A stretch of 11,155 nt of DNA from an uncultured beta proteobacterium (GCA_903845455.1 CAIMXN010000067.1:1-11155); one strand, 5' to 3'. Counted from the first letter of the stretch, positions 1-6,637 are shown. Made by a program: numbers and translations. The notes: generated by a model not told the origin, from the sequence alone.

Positions 1-161
1 CCAGTCAATAAAGAGTCTAAAAACTCTAAGATCGGTGGCGCAACAAGCTCATAACCATAGGATTGATACAAATCCAAAATAGCCCGACGCAGAGTCTCTA
101 CTTTACGAGCCTCGGCTGGTAATACATCAGCAATATCTTCAGGAAGTAACCAACGATTCAT
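1..161 (-). CDS. hisZ: ATP phosphoribosyltransferase regulatory subunit HisZ, 5' part only
   Basis: The gene starts at ATG 161-159 and runs off the left edge after 53 complete codons. The visible protein begins MNRWLLPEDIADVLP and continues with an LRRAILDLYQSYGYELV stretch and the segment APPILEFLDSLL. This matches the N-terminal start of HisZ, a catalytically inactive paralogue of histidyl-tRNA synthetase. HisZ binds the short form of HisG and forms the first enzyme of histidine biosynthesis (PRPP plus ATP to phosphoribosyl-ATP) in the cytoplasm. The start lies 22 nt after the hflC stop with no clear Shine-Dalgarno sequence, so it is probably read from the hfq-hflX-hflK-hflC transcript. The same N-terminal pattern also occurs in true HisRS, but hisS is already present complete in this window and the hflC-hisZ order is usual in Burkholderiales. 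The catalytic-motif region that would settle this lies outside the window. Confidence 0.9.
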   Translation of the reverse strand, partial: MNRWLLPEDIADVLPAEARKVETLRRAILDLYQSYGYELVAPPILEFLDSLLT

Positions 162-183
162 GATCTGAATTATTCACTTTCGC

Positions 184-1053
184 TTATTTTTTGTGTAAGA
201 ACTTAAAGAACTCACCATTGGGCTCAACCACCATAATGTCTTTCTTGTCCTTGAAAGAACTACGATAAGCCTCAAGACTTTGATAAAACTGTGCAAACTG
301 CGGATCACGCCCAAAGGCTTCTGCATACAAAGCAGTCGCTTTGGCATCACCTGCACCCTTAATCTTTTGCGCATCCCGATAGGCTTCAGCCAAAATCGTA
401 TCGCGTTGACGTTCTGCATTGGCACGAATCTTGTCAGACTCAGCCGCGCCAGTAGAGCGTAACTCATTGGCTACACGCTTGCGCTCAGCTTCCATCCGGC
501 GGTAAACCGAATCACTAATCTCCGCCAACAGGTCAACCCGCTTGAGGCGCACATCAACAATTTCTACGCCGATATCTGCTGCATCATCAGCGACCTTTTT
601 ACGAATGCCTTGCATCACCTGCTCACGCTGATCAGAAATCAATTCACGCACTGTGCGCTTGGTGAACTCTTCATTCAGAGCCGAACGAATTAATTGCGTT
701 AAGCGATCTTCTGCCAAGCGCTCATCCCCTTTAAAGCTAATGAAAAATTTACGCGGATCAACAATACGCCATTTCACATAAGAATCTACTAACAAATTCT
801 TTTTCTCAGCAGTGATAAAACGCTCTGCCTCTGGATTGTCGATCGTCAAAATACGATGATCGAAGAAACGCACATTCTCAAATGGTGCAGGATATTTAAT
901 TTGCAAACCTGGCTGTTCAATCACACGAACAATTTGTCCGAAAGAGAACACCACCGCAAATTTGCGTTGATCAACCACAAAGATACTGGATGAAAGAATG
1001 TAAACAAAAGCGATCAGGCCAACTAGCCCAGCAATCAGACGATTCAAGTTCAT
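184..1053 (-). CDS. hflC: HflC, SPFH-domain subunit of the HflKC modulator of FtsH
   Basis: The protein is 289 residues. It has one N-terminal membrane anchor (about residues 5-26, LNRLIAGLVGLIAFVYILSS) followed by a periplasmic SPFH/band-7 domain (about 27-190) and a charged helical region rich in Ala, Glu, Arg and Lys (about 190-240). The motif EISDSVYRRMEAERKRVA in the helical region is typical of HflC. HflC and HflK assemble into a large cage around the inner-membrane protease FtsH and restrict its access to membrane substrates. The start ATG shares one base with the hflK stop (TAATG), and a GGGAG lies 8 nt upstream inside hflK, so the two subunits are probably made in coupled amounts. 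It is shorter than E. coli HflC (334 residues), which I believe is normal for betaproteobacteria. The betaproteobacterial DUF2065/YjeT gene often found downstream is absent here; hisZ follows after 22 nt. Confidence 0.97.
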   Translation of the reverse strand: MNLNRLIAGLVGLIAFVYILSSSIFVVDQRKFAVVFSFGQIVRVIEQPGLQIKYPAPFENVRFFDHRILTIDNPEAERFITAEKKNLLVDSYVKWRIVDPRKFFISFKGDERLAEDRLTQLIRSALNEEFTKRTVRELISDQREQVMQGIRKKVADDAADIGVEIVDVRLKRVDLLAEISDSVYRRMEAERKRVANELRSTGAAESDKIRANAERQRDTILAEAYRDAQKIKGAGDAKATALYAEAFGRDPQFAQFYQSLEAYRSSFKDKKDIMVVEPNGEFFKFLHKK

Positions 1054-2540
1054 TATCTGGACTCCCGATCGCGACTACGCAAGCCATCGCGTTTATCACC
1101 TACGCCGCCGCTATTGATTACTGCGGGAGGGTTATTCATTGAGGAATTAGGAGAGTTTGTTATAGGACTGGGCGCAGGAGGATTACCGGTCGCGCCACCA
1201 ACGGTAACTGATCCGGTTGGGGTAGTTTGATTGACTGAAGAGCCTGCTGCTTGAGCACTTTCAGCATTGACCTGTGCGACGATTTTATCCAGAGGGAGAT
1301 ACAACAAGCTATTGCTCTTGGTGGTATCGACCAGAATTTTGGTCACATTGTTATACATATCGCGCATCGTGTCGATATACATGCGGTCACGGGTGACTTG
1401 CGGTGACTTGGAGTACTCCACTAAGATTTGCTTAAAGCGATTAGCATCGCCATCTGCTGTGGCAACGACGCGGGACTTGTAACCTTCAGCTTCTTGTATC
1501 AAGCGAGCAGCCGTACCTTTAGCGCGTGGAATGATGTCATTGGCATAAGCCTGACCTTCACTTTTCAAACGCTCCTGATCTTGACCCGCTTTAACAGCAT
1601 CATCAAAGGCTGCTTGCACTTGCTCTGGTGGTTGAACATTTTGGACAGTAACGCTAGTGACATAGATGCCTGACTTATAGCTATCCAGAATCTTCTGAAT
1701 CGAGCTAGCTAAATCAATCGCAATTTTTTCGCGACCTTCATACAAGACAGTGTCCATCTTGCTACGGGCAACAATCTCACGAACTGCTGTCTCAGCTGCC
1801 TGTATGACTGCAGTATCGGGGTCGCGGTTATTAAATAAATAATCGGTTGGATCTTTTAAGCGGTACTGAACGGCAAAGCGCACGTCGATGATGTTCTCAT
1901 CTTCGGTGAGCATCGAAGAATCTTTTTGATTGGTTGCCTTAATCAATACCGGGCGACCAACCTCAACTGAACGAACTCCCGAGAGATTAACAATCTCTTG
2001 TGCCTGAATTGGCCAAGGCATACGCCAGTTAATCCCCGGCTTGGCGGTGTAGTCATATTTTCCGAAAGTCAGAATCACTCCTGCCTGTCCTTCCTGGATG
2101 ATAAAAAATCCGCTGCAAATCCAGACAAAGAACACCCCACCCGCAGCTAACAAAATACTCGCTTTAGAGCTAAAGGGATTGGTGAAGTTAAAGCTAGGGC
2201 CACTATTACTAGAACCGCCGCCGCCACTTCTGTTCACACGATCTTCAGGCTGTGGAATGTCAGTGCTATTGGGTTTGATACTCGGCTTGCTTGCTGTCGG
2301 GCCTGGATTTTGCTTGCCCCCAAAAATGCCAGCAATGCGATCATTAAAATCGCGCCACAATTGATCTAAATCTGGGGGACCATCTGACTTAGCAGGTTGC
2401 TTAGGCTGAGGACTCTGCGGTGCTTCTTGGGGACCTGGATCGACTTTGGGAGCTTGTTCACTACCCTGCTCACCTTTAGCATCTTTGGATCCATTGCTAG
2501 GATCAGTGACAGAAAACAGGCCAAGAAATTTACGCATCAT
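1053..2540 (-). CDS. hflK: HflK, SPFH-domain subunit of the HflKC modulator of FtsH
   Basis: The protein is 495 residues, against 419 in E. coli. Residues 1-127 form a cytoplasmic tail rich in Pro, Gln, Gly and Ser. It contains the conserved HflK box PPDLDQLWRDFNDRIAGIFG (55-74) and a Gly/Ser patch around 105-115. A single membrane helix follows at about 128-148. The SPFH/band-7 domain starts at IIQEGQAGVILTFG (147-160) and runs to about 350, followed by helical segments to about 425. Residues 425-495 are a Ser/Thr/Pro/Asn/Gly-rich tail with a charged end (KRDGLRSRDRESR). HflK pairs with HflC to enclose and regulate FtsH. Two ATG codons stand in tandem at 2540-2535. Both lie inside the end of hflX (overlap 11 or 8 nt) with no good Shine-Dalgarno, which indicates translational coupling. 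I list the first ATG; the second is equally possible. Confidence 0.96.
   Translation of the reverse strand: MMRKFLGLFSVTDPSNGSKDAKGEQGSEQAPKVDPGPQEAPQSPQPKQPAKSDGPPDLDQLWRDFNDRIAGIFGGKQNPGPTASKPSIKPNSTDIPQPEDRVNRSGGGGSSNSGPSFNFTNPFSSKASILLAAGGVFFVWICSGFFIIQEGQAGVILTFGKYDYTAKPGINWRMPWPIQAQEIVNLSGVRSVEVGRPVLIKATNQKDSSMLTEDENIIDVRFAVQYRLKDPTDYLFNNRDPDTAVIQAAETAVREIVARSKMDTVLYEGREKIAIDLASSIQKILDSYKSGIYVTSVTVQNVQPPEQVQAAFDDAVKAGQDQERLKSEGQAYANDIIPRAKGTAARLIQEAEGYKSRVVATADGDANRFKQILVEYSKSPQVTRDRMYIDTMRDMYNNVTKILVDTTKSNSLLYLPLDKIVAQVNAESAQAAGSSVNQTTPTGSVTVGGATGNPPAPSPITNSPNSSMNNPPAVINSGGVGDKRDGLRSRDRESR
1062..1066 (-). promoter_or_regulatory. Ribosome binding site of hflC
   Basis: On the minus strand GGGAG lies 8 nt before the hflC ATG, inside the last codons of hflK. 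It supports the chosen start, and together with the TAATG junction it suggests reinitiation after hflK. Confidence 0.6.
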
Positions 2541-3732
2541 GAGGTATGTATCTTCGATTCGGGATTGGATTAAATTCAGAAGACTCTGGTCGTTCGGGTA
2601 AAGGGGCTAAAAACTCATCAAGGGCCAATGGTTTCTTGGCTTTATTGTGCTCGACCCTTATTCTATCAGTCATTTGAGAGCATTCCGCTAGTGCTAGGCG
2701 GAGTAAATCGAGGCCCAAGCCAGTCTTGGCGGACAGGAAAATCTGCTGAGGCGTGCCCTGCGCATCCCGCTCCAAAAAGGCACCTTTTAGGAAGGTTTGA
2801 GGCATCTGATCAATCTTATTCATCACTTCAATACGGGGGATGTCATCCGCCCCGATTTCTCGTAAAACAGCCTCTACTTCGGCCTGCTGCTCCCGAGATA
2901 CTGGGCTACAGGCATCAATCACATGCAAAATCAGGTCGGCATGGATGGTTTCATCCAAAGTCGCCCTAAAAGCCTCAACCAATTGGTGGGGTAATTCACG
3001 GATAAATCCAACGGTATCTGAGACCACAATCGAGCCTAGCCCTTCCAAATGGACTTTTCTGGAAGTGGTATCCAAAGTGGCAAATAACTGATCGGCAGCG
3101 TAAGCCCCTGCCTTAGTTAAGGTATTAAACAGCGTCGATTTACCCGCATTGGTGTATCCCACCAAGGAAACCGAGAAAACATCTTTACGGTTACGAGCCC
3201 GCCTTTGAGTTCTTTGCTGACGCTGAAGTTTGGCAAGCTCATTTTCTAAACGTTTCGCCTTGGTTGCCAAGATCCGGCGATCCAACTCCATCTGGGTTTC
3301 GCCAGGACCGCCACGCACACCGATACCACCGCGTTGACGCTCTAAGTGACTCCATGCCCTGACCAAACGCGACATTTGATATCTCACCTGCGCCAACTCT
3401 ACCTGGGTCTTACCAATATGACTTTGGGCTCTTTGGCTAAAGATATCCAGAATCAAACCGGTGCGGTCCATCACATGAAAACCTAGTTGACGCTCTAAGT
3501 TTCTTTGTTGGGTTGGTGATAGCGGATGATTGAAGATGGCCAGTTCAGCACCTTGCTCTTCCATCACCCTCTTGACCTCATTGGCTTTGCCCGAGCCAAT
3601 GAATAAAGCTGGATCTGTTTTACCTTTACGCGCGATCACACTAGCTGCAGGAATGGAACCAGCACTCTGGGCCAAAAGACTGAGCTCAGCCATACTGTCT
3701 GCAAAATCTTCGCGTCCGGTATCGACTCCCAC
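2530..3732 (-). CDS. hflX: HflX, ribosome-associated GTPase
   Basis: From GTG 3732-3730 the protein is 400 residues. The N-terminal HflX domain includes LFIGSGKANEV (43-53), NHPLSPTQQRNLER (68-81), DRTGLILDIFSQRAQSH (89-105) and the GGIGVRGGPGETQ loop (135-147). A helical linker leads to the G domain: P-loop GYTNAGKST (192-200), DTVGFI (239-244), NKID (305-308) and SAKTG (334-338). HflX binds 50S/70S ribosomes and, in E. coli, splits stalled ribosomes after heat stress. In E. coli it also has ATP-dependent RNA helicase activity. The start is uncertain. The reading frame stays open upstream into hfq and encodes RAVLV just before the GTG, which resembles the first beta strand of the family (E. 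coli AVLVHIY). No ATG, GTG or TTG lies in frame further upstream. The C-terminal 40 residues are not recognisable to me. The end overlaps hflK by 11 nt. Confidence 0.95.
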   Translation of the reverse strand: MGVDTGREDFADSMAELSLLAQSAGSIPAASVIARKGKTDPALFIGSGKANEVKRVMEEQGAELAIFNHPLSPTQQRNLERQLGFHVMDRTGLILDIFSQRAQSHIGKTQVELAQVRYQMSRLVRAWSHLERQRGGIGVRGGPGETQMELDRRILATKAKRLENELAKLQRQQRTQRRARNRKDVFSVSLVGYTNAGKSTLFNTLTKAGAYAADQLFATLDTTSRKVHLEGLGSIVVSDTVGFIRELPHQLVEAFRATLDETIHADLILHVIDACSPVSREQQAEVEAVLREIGADDIPRIEVMNKIDQMPQTFLKGAFLERDAQGTPQQIFLSAKTGLGLDLLRLALAECSQMTDRIRVEHNKAKKPLALDEFLAPLPERPESSEFNPIPNRRYIPHDA

Positions 3733-3763
3733 CAGAACTGCGCGCGCTGCATCTACTCCGGTT
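3733..3763 (-). other. hfq-hflX junction holding the likely missing N-terminal codons of hflX
   Basis: These 31 nt separate the hfq stop from the GTG used for hflX. Read in the hflX frame they encode TGVDAARAVL, so the conserved RAVLVGVD strand runs across the GTG. A GGAG at 3759-3756 is followed after only 3 nt by an ATG (3752-3750) that is out of frame with hflX. Between that ATG and hflX lies a GC dinucleotide run (3747-3740). One GC unit fewer would join the ATG in frame and give MQRAVLVGVD. An upstream CTG (3773-3771) in the hflX frame, preceded by a purine-rich GGAAGAAG, is another candidate start. The sequence alone does not decide between these. Confidence 0.5.
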
Positions 3764-4006
3764 TTATACAGGGCTAGCTTCTTCCATGCGGAACTCCACT
3801 GCGCGTGCTGGCACGATCGTGGAAATGGCGTGCTTATAAACCATTTGCGTCACCGTATTGCGCAAGAGCACAACATACTGATCGAATGATTCGATATTGC
3901 CCTGCAGCTTAATGCCATTGACGAGATAGATTGACACAGGTACATGCTCTTTACGCAAGGTATTGAGAAAGGGATCCTGCAGTAATTGGATTGTTTTGGT
4001 GTTCAT
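3764..4006 (-). CDS. hfq: Hfq, RNA chaperone
   Basis: The protein is 80 residues and nearly all Sm-like core. It shows QLLQDPFLNTLRKE (7-20), the Sm1 segment VSIYLVNGIKLQGNIESFDQ (24-43) and the Sm2 signature YKHAIST (57-63). By alignment with E. coli, the proximal-face residues for U-rich RNA are present: Gln10, Gln43, an aromatic at 44 (Tyr instead of Phe), Lys58 and His59. Hfq is a hexamer that pairs small RNAs with mRNAs and affects their decay and translation. The C-terminal tail is very short and ends MEEASPV, with two acidic residues. The rim patch reads Arg18, Lys19, His21 where E. coli has three arginines. The start is well supported by AAGGAG 4 nt upstream. It follows der after 106 nt, and hflX comes directly after, as in most proteobacteria. 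Confidence 0.98.
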   Translation of the reverse strand: MNTKTIQLLQDPFLNTLRKEHVPVSIYLVNGIKLQGNIESFDQYVVLLRNTVTQMVYKHAISTIVPARAVEFRMEEASPV

Positions 4007-4112
4007 AATGCTCCTTATTCGTTTTTTAGTTAGGGAGTCTTGCTTTTTTATTTAAATGAAATCTACTCTTTACGACTAATACTGAAATCTTATCTCACAA
4101 CATTTCGCTTGG
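4007..4112 (-). promoter_or_regulatory. AT-rich leader between der and hfq, likely promoter region of the hfq block
   Basis: This 106-nt stretch is the longest non-coding gap in the window. It is strongly AT-rich, with runs of A near 4045 and 4025, and ends in the hfq Shine-Dalgarno. Possible but poor sigma70-like elements are TTTCAG (4087-4082) with TAGATT (4065-4060) at 16 nt spacing. I see no stem followed by a T-run on the minus strand, so there is no obvious intrinsic terminator for der and readthrough into hfq is possible. A promoter is inferred mainly from position and composition, and from the gene-boundary change here relative to E. coli. Confidence 0.4.
4011..4016 (-). promoter_or_regulatory. 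Shine-Dalgarno sequence of hfq
   Basis: AAGGAG on the minus strand, 4 nt before the hfq ATG. It is one of the clearest ribosome binding sites in the window and fits hfq being translated independently rather than by coupling to der. Confidence 0.75.
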
Positions 4113-5474
4113 CTACTTTTTACCTTTTTTGCCTTTATCTGCATCAACATAGGGGTTTTTAGCGGTGTTCATCTGAATGCGTAATGGCGTGCCACGCAAC
4201 TTGAAAACCTCCCTAAAGCGACCTTCCAAGTATCGCTTGTAGCTATCCGTCACACCACTTAATGAAGTACCGTGAATCACCACAATAGGGGGATTCATGC
4301 CCCCTTGGTGTGCATAGCGCAGTTTTGGACGACCCATCCCAACCCGTTTGGGCTGTTGATGCTCAATGGCCTCCTGCAAAATGCGGGTTAAACGTGGGGT
4401 TGGTAATTTTGCCATCGCCGCTGCATAGGCAGCATCCACATCTTTGAAAAGCTCTTTGAGACCCGTGCCTTTTTTCGCAGAAATCGGATGTACGTTTGCA
4501 AAATCTAAGAAGCGTAATTTTTGGGCGATTTCTAAACGAGCGCGCTCTTTCACGTAAGTATCAATGCCATCCCACTTATTCACCGCCACGACTAAAGCGC
4601 GACCTGCTTCAACAATAAATCCGGCGATATGGGCATCTTGCTCCGAGATATCTTGCTGCGCATCGAGCATTAAGATCACCACATTGCAATCTGCAATCGC
4701 TTGCAAAGTTTTCACGACTGAGAATTTCTCAATCGCTTCAAATACTTTGCCACGCCGACGTAAACCTGCAGTATCTACCAAGATATAAGGTTTACCGTTA
4801 CGCTCAAATGGAACTTCAATCGCATCACGGGTAGTACCTGGCAGATCAAAGGCAATCACCCGCTCTTCACCAATCAACTTATTAATCAGCGTTGATTTGC
4901 CGACGTTAGGGCGACCCACTACTGCAATCTTCATCGGGCGATTGGGATCATTCACCAAATCTTCTTCTGCGGGTTCGGCAATACCTAATGAATCTAAAGC
5001 ATCATCAAGCAAGCCGCGGACACCATCACCATGTGCAGATGAAATAGGGAAAGGCTCACCTAAGCCAAGCTCATGAAAGTCTGCAGTAACAATGCCCGCT
5101 TGCATGCCTTCGGTTTTATTGACGGCCAAAATAATCGGGCGACCGGTCTTGCGTAAGAAATCTGCAATCACCCGATCTTGTGGAGCCATACCCAAACGAC
5201 CATCAACTAAAAAGATGACGATGTCAGACTCAGCAACCGCTTGTTTGGTTTGCTTAGCCATCTCGGCAACGATGCCAGTCTTTGCCACCGGTTCAAAACC
5301 ACCGGTATCGACGCAAATAAAGGCGCGCTCGCCTATACGACCTTTGCCATAGTGACGATCTCGTGTGAGGCCTGAAAAATCAGCCACCAAGGCATCGCGT
5401 GAACGGGTCAGGCGATTAAAGAGTGTCGACTTCCCTACATTAGGACGACCGACGATAGTGATGACTGGATTCAT
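4113..5474 (-). CDS. der: Der (EngA), double-domain ribosome assembly GTPase
   Basis: The protein is 453 residues with two tandem G domains and a C-terminal KH-like domain. G domain 1 has GRPNVGKS (9-16), DTGGF (56-60), NKTE (119-122) and SSAHG (145-149). G domain 2 has GRPNVGKS (187-194), PGTTRDAI (212-219), DTAGL (234-238), NKWD (299-302) and SAKKG (332-336). The KH-like domain covers about 355-440, and the tail is lysine-rich (KGKKGKK). Der is an essential GTPase that binds late 50S precursors in the cytoplasm. The G4 motif of domain 1 has Glu in place of the usual Asp; as far as I recall this is common in betaproteobacterial Der. The start ATG overlaps the bamB stop (ATGA) with no clear ribosome binding site, so it is probably coupled to bamB, an order also seen in E. 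coli. Confidence 0.98.
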   Translation of the reverse strand: MNPVITIVGRPNVGKSTLFNRLTRSRDALVADFSGLTRDRHYGKGRIGERAFICVDTGGFEPVAKTGIVAEMAKQTKQAVAESDIVIFLVDGRLGMAPQDRVIADFLRKTGRPIILAVNKTEGMQAGIVTADFHELGLGEPFPISSAHGDGVRGLLDDALDSLGIAEPAEEDLVNDPNRPMKIAVVGRPNVGKSTLINKLIGEERVIAFDLPGTTRDAIEVPFERNGKPYILVDTAGLRRRGKVFEAIEKFSVVKTLQAIADCNVVILMLDAQQDISEQDAHIAGFIVEAGRALVVAVNKWDGIDTYVKERARLEIAQKLRFLDFANVHPISAKKGTGLKELFKDVDAAYAAAMAKLPTPRLTRILQEAIEHQQPKRVGMGRPKLRYAHQGGMNPPIVVIHGTSLSGVTDSYKRYLEGRFREVFKLRGTPLRIQMNTAKNPYVDADKGKKGKK

Positions 5475-6637
5475 TTTGGACTGTACGCCGCTATTTTCCC
5501 GCCCTGAGACTGAATCAGAATGAGACCGCCAACCGCAATGGGGGCGGCAGTGATTGGACTGCTATCGTGACGAATACGCGCAACCATCTCGCCATCCACC
5601 TGTGAGAATGCATGTACATAACCTTGTGCATCACCCATGAGTAGTACTCTGCCAACCGCTAAAGGCTCACCAACATCTCTAAAGGTGAGTTTGGTGTTTT
5701 CCCAAACTTGCGTGCCGTCTTTGATAGTAAATGCGGTGACATGAGATTTTTCATTGGCTGAGAAAACCATCTCGGGGCTTTGCGCAGTTCCTGTAAAGCT
5801 TGAGTAATCTTTAAACCATGTCAGAACACCGGTACGGGCTTGACCGCAACCAATCCTGCCCTGATAAGAAACTGCACATAGAGTCTCACCATCCATACTT
5901 GGCTTAGCAGTAACGTCATTTAAGCGCTCGATCTCAGAAAAGCCTTTAGGGAAAGAAATCGGGGTTTCCCAAATGAGCCCACCGTTGGCAATGGCAATCA
6001 TCCCAAATCGTCCACCAGCAAAACCTGTCACGATAACTTCATTGCCAATAGCTAACATGCCATAACCGACACGCAAGGAGAGTGCCGACTGTTGCCGTTG
6101 ATAAATCCACTTGCGTGCACCGGTTTGTGCGTCCAAACCAATAAAGCGATTATCTAAGGCACGAATAATGACCACACCACCAGCCACTACTGGCTCTGTT
6201 AATACTTCGCTGGCAATATTGACATTCCATACTGGCTTGCCAGTATCGTCATAAGCGTACACCGTACCTTTAGTTGTCACCACTGCTGTAATGCGACCAT
6301 CGGAGCCTGGGCCTACGGTAATGCGTTCTGGTACTGAAGCTTCCCAGAGCTTATTGCCATTGGCTAAATCAATCTTGACTAAGTTGCCACGATGCGATGC
6401 GGCATACACTGCATCGCCAGCCACCACCGGATGAAAGTTAAAGGTCTCCGAAGAGCCAACGCTGGTTGACCAAACAGGCGCTAAATCAAATTGATTGGTA
6501 ACCGGCACTAGCTCAGCGGGCTTGCGAACGCGGGCACCACCAGAACAGGCTACTAAAGCAGCGATAGCAAAAGCAATGATCAGGGTTTTTACAGATAACT
6601 TTGCCATGCTGACTAAGCGCATTGTTTGAATCATCAC
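5471..6637 (-). CDS. bamB: BamB, outer-membrane assembly lipoprotein
   Basis: The protein is up to 388 residues. A signal peptide ends in the lipobox LVAC with the lipidated Cys at 31, and the mature part is a PQQ-like beta-propeller. Repeated blade motifs are visible, such as GNKLWEASV (94-102), GKPVWNVNI (133-141), GARKWIYQ (173-180), GGLIWETPI (219-227) and GTQVWENTK (308-316), each preceded by a strand such as VYAYD or FIGLDA. BamB is a periplasm-facing outer-membrane lipoprotein that helps BamA fold beta-barrel proteins. The start is unclear: GTG 6637, ATG 6634, ATG 6622 or ATG 6607. A strong GGAGGAG lies 7 nt before the GTG and 10 nt before the first ATG; the ATG at 6607 would give the most typical signal peptide (Cys at 21). 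Two cysteines (254 and 264) sit on neighbouring strands. It overlaps yfgM upstream and der downstream. Confidence 0.95.
   Translation of the reverse strand: MMIQTMRLVSMAKLSVKTLIIAFAIAALVACSGGARVRKPAELVPVTNQFDLAPVWSTSVGSSETFNFHPVVAGDAVYAASHRGNLVKIDLANGNKLWEASVPERITVGPGSDGRITAVVTTKGTVYAYDDTGKPVWNVNIASEVLTEPVVAGGVVIIRALDNRFIGLDAQTGARKWIYQRQQSALSLRVGYGMLAIGNEVIVTGFAGGRFGMIAIANGGLIWETPISFPKGFSEIERLNDVTAKPSMDGETLCAVSYQGRIGCGQARTGVLTWFKDYSSFTGTAQSPEMVFSANEKSHVTAFTIKDGTQVWENTKLTFRDVGEPLAVGRVLLMGDAQGYVHAFSQVDGEMVARIRHDSSPITAAPIAVGGLILIQSQGGKIAAYSPK

Noticed and set aside
174..467. Second minus-strand frame of 97 codons inside hflC
   Set aside because: An alternative frame of hflC with no independent support; hflC itself has full family motifs there.
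2098..2364. Plus-strand frame of 88 codons opposite the HflK N-terminal tail
   Set aside because: Its Leu/Pro-rich content is the complement of the Gly/Ser/Pro-rich HflK tail, so it is a low-complexity shadow.
2628..2969. Plus-strand open frame of 113 codons opposite hflX
   Set aside because: It lies wholly opposite a well-supported gene, shows no recognisable domain and has Cys/Pro/Ser-rich content typical of an antisense reading.
3530..3889. Plus-strand open frame of 119 codons across hflX and hfq
   Set aside because: It spans two certain minus-strand genes and has no family signature; it follows from their codon usage.
4050..4057. ATTTAAAT palindrome as a possible operator upstream of hfq
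   Set aside because: A single 8-bp palindrome in very AT-rich DNA is expected by chance, and no second half-site or repeat is present.
4020..4112. Intrinsic terminator after der
   Set aside because: A-runs and T-runs exist, but I found no GC-containing stem directly before a T-run on the minus strand.
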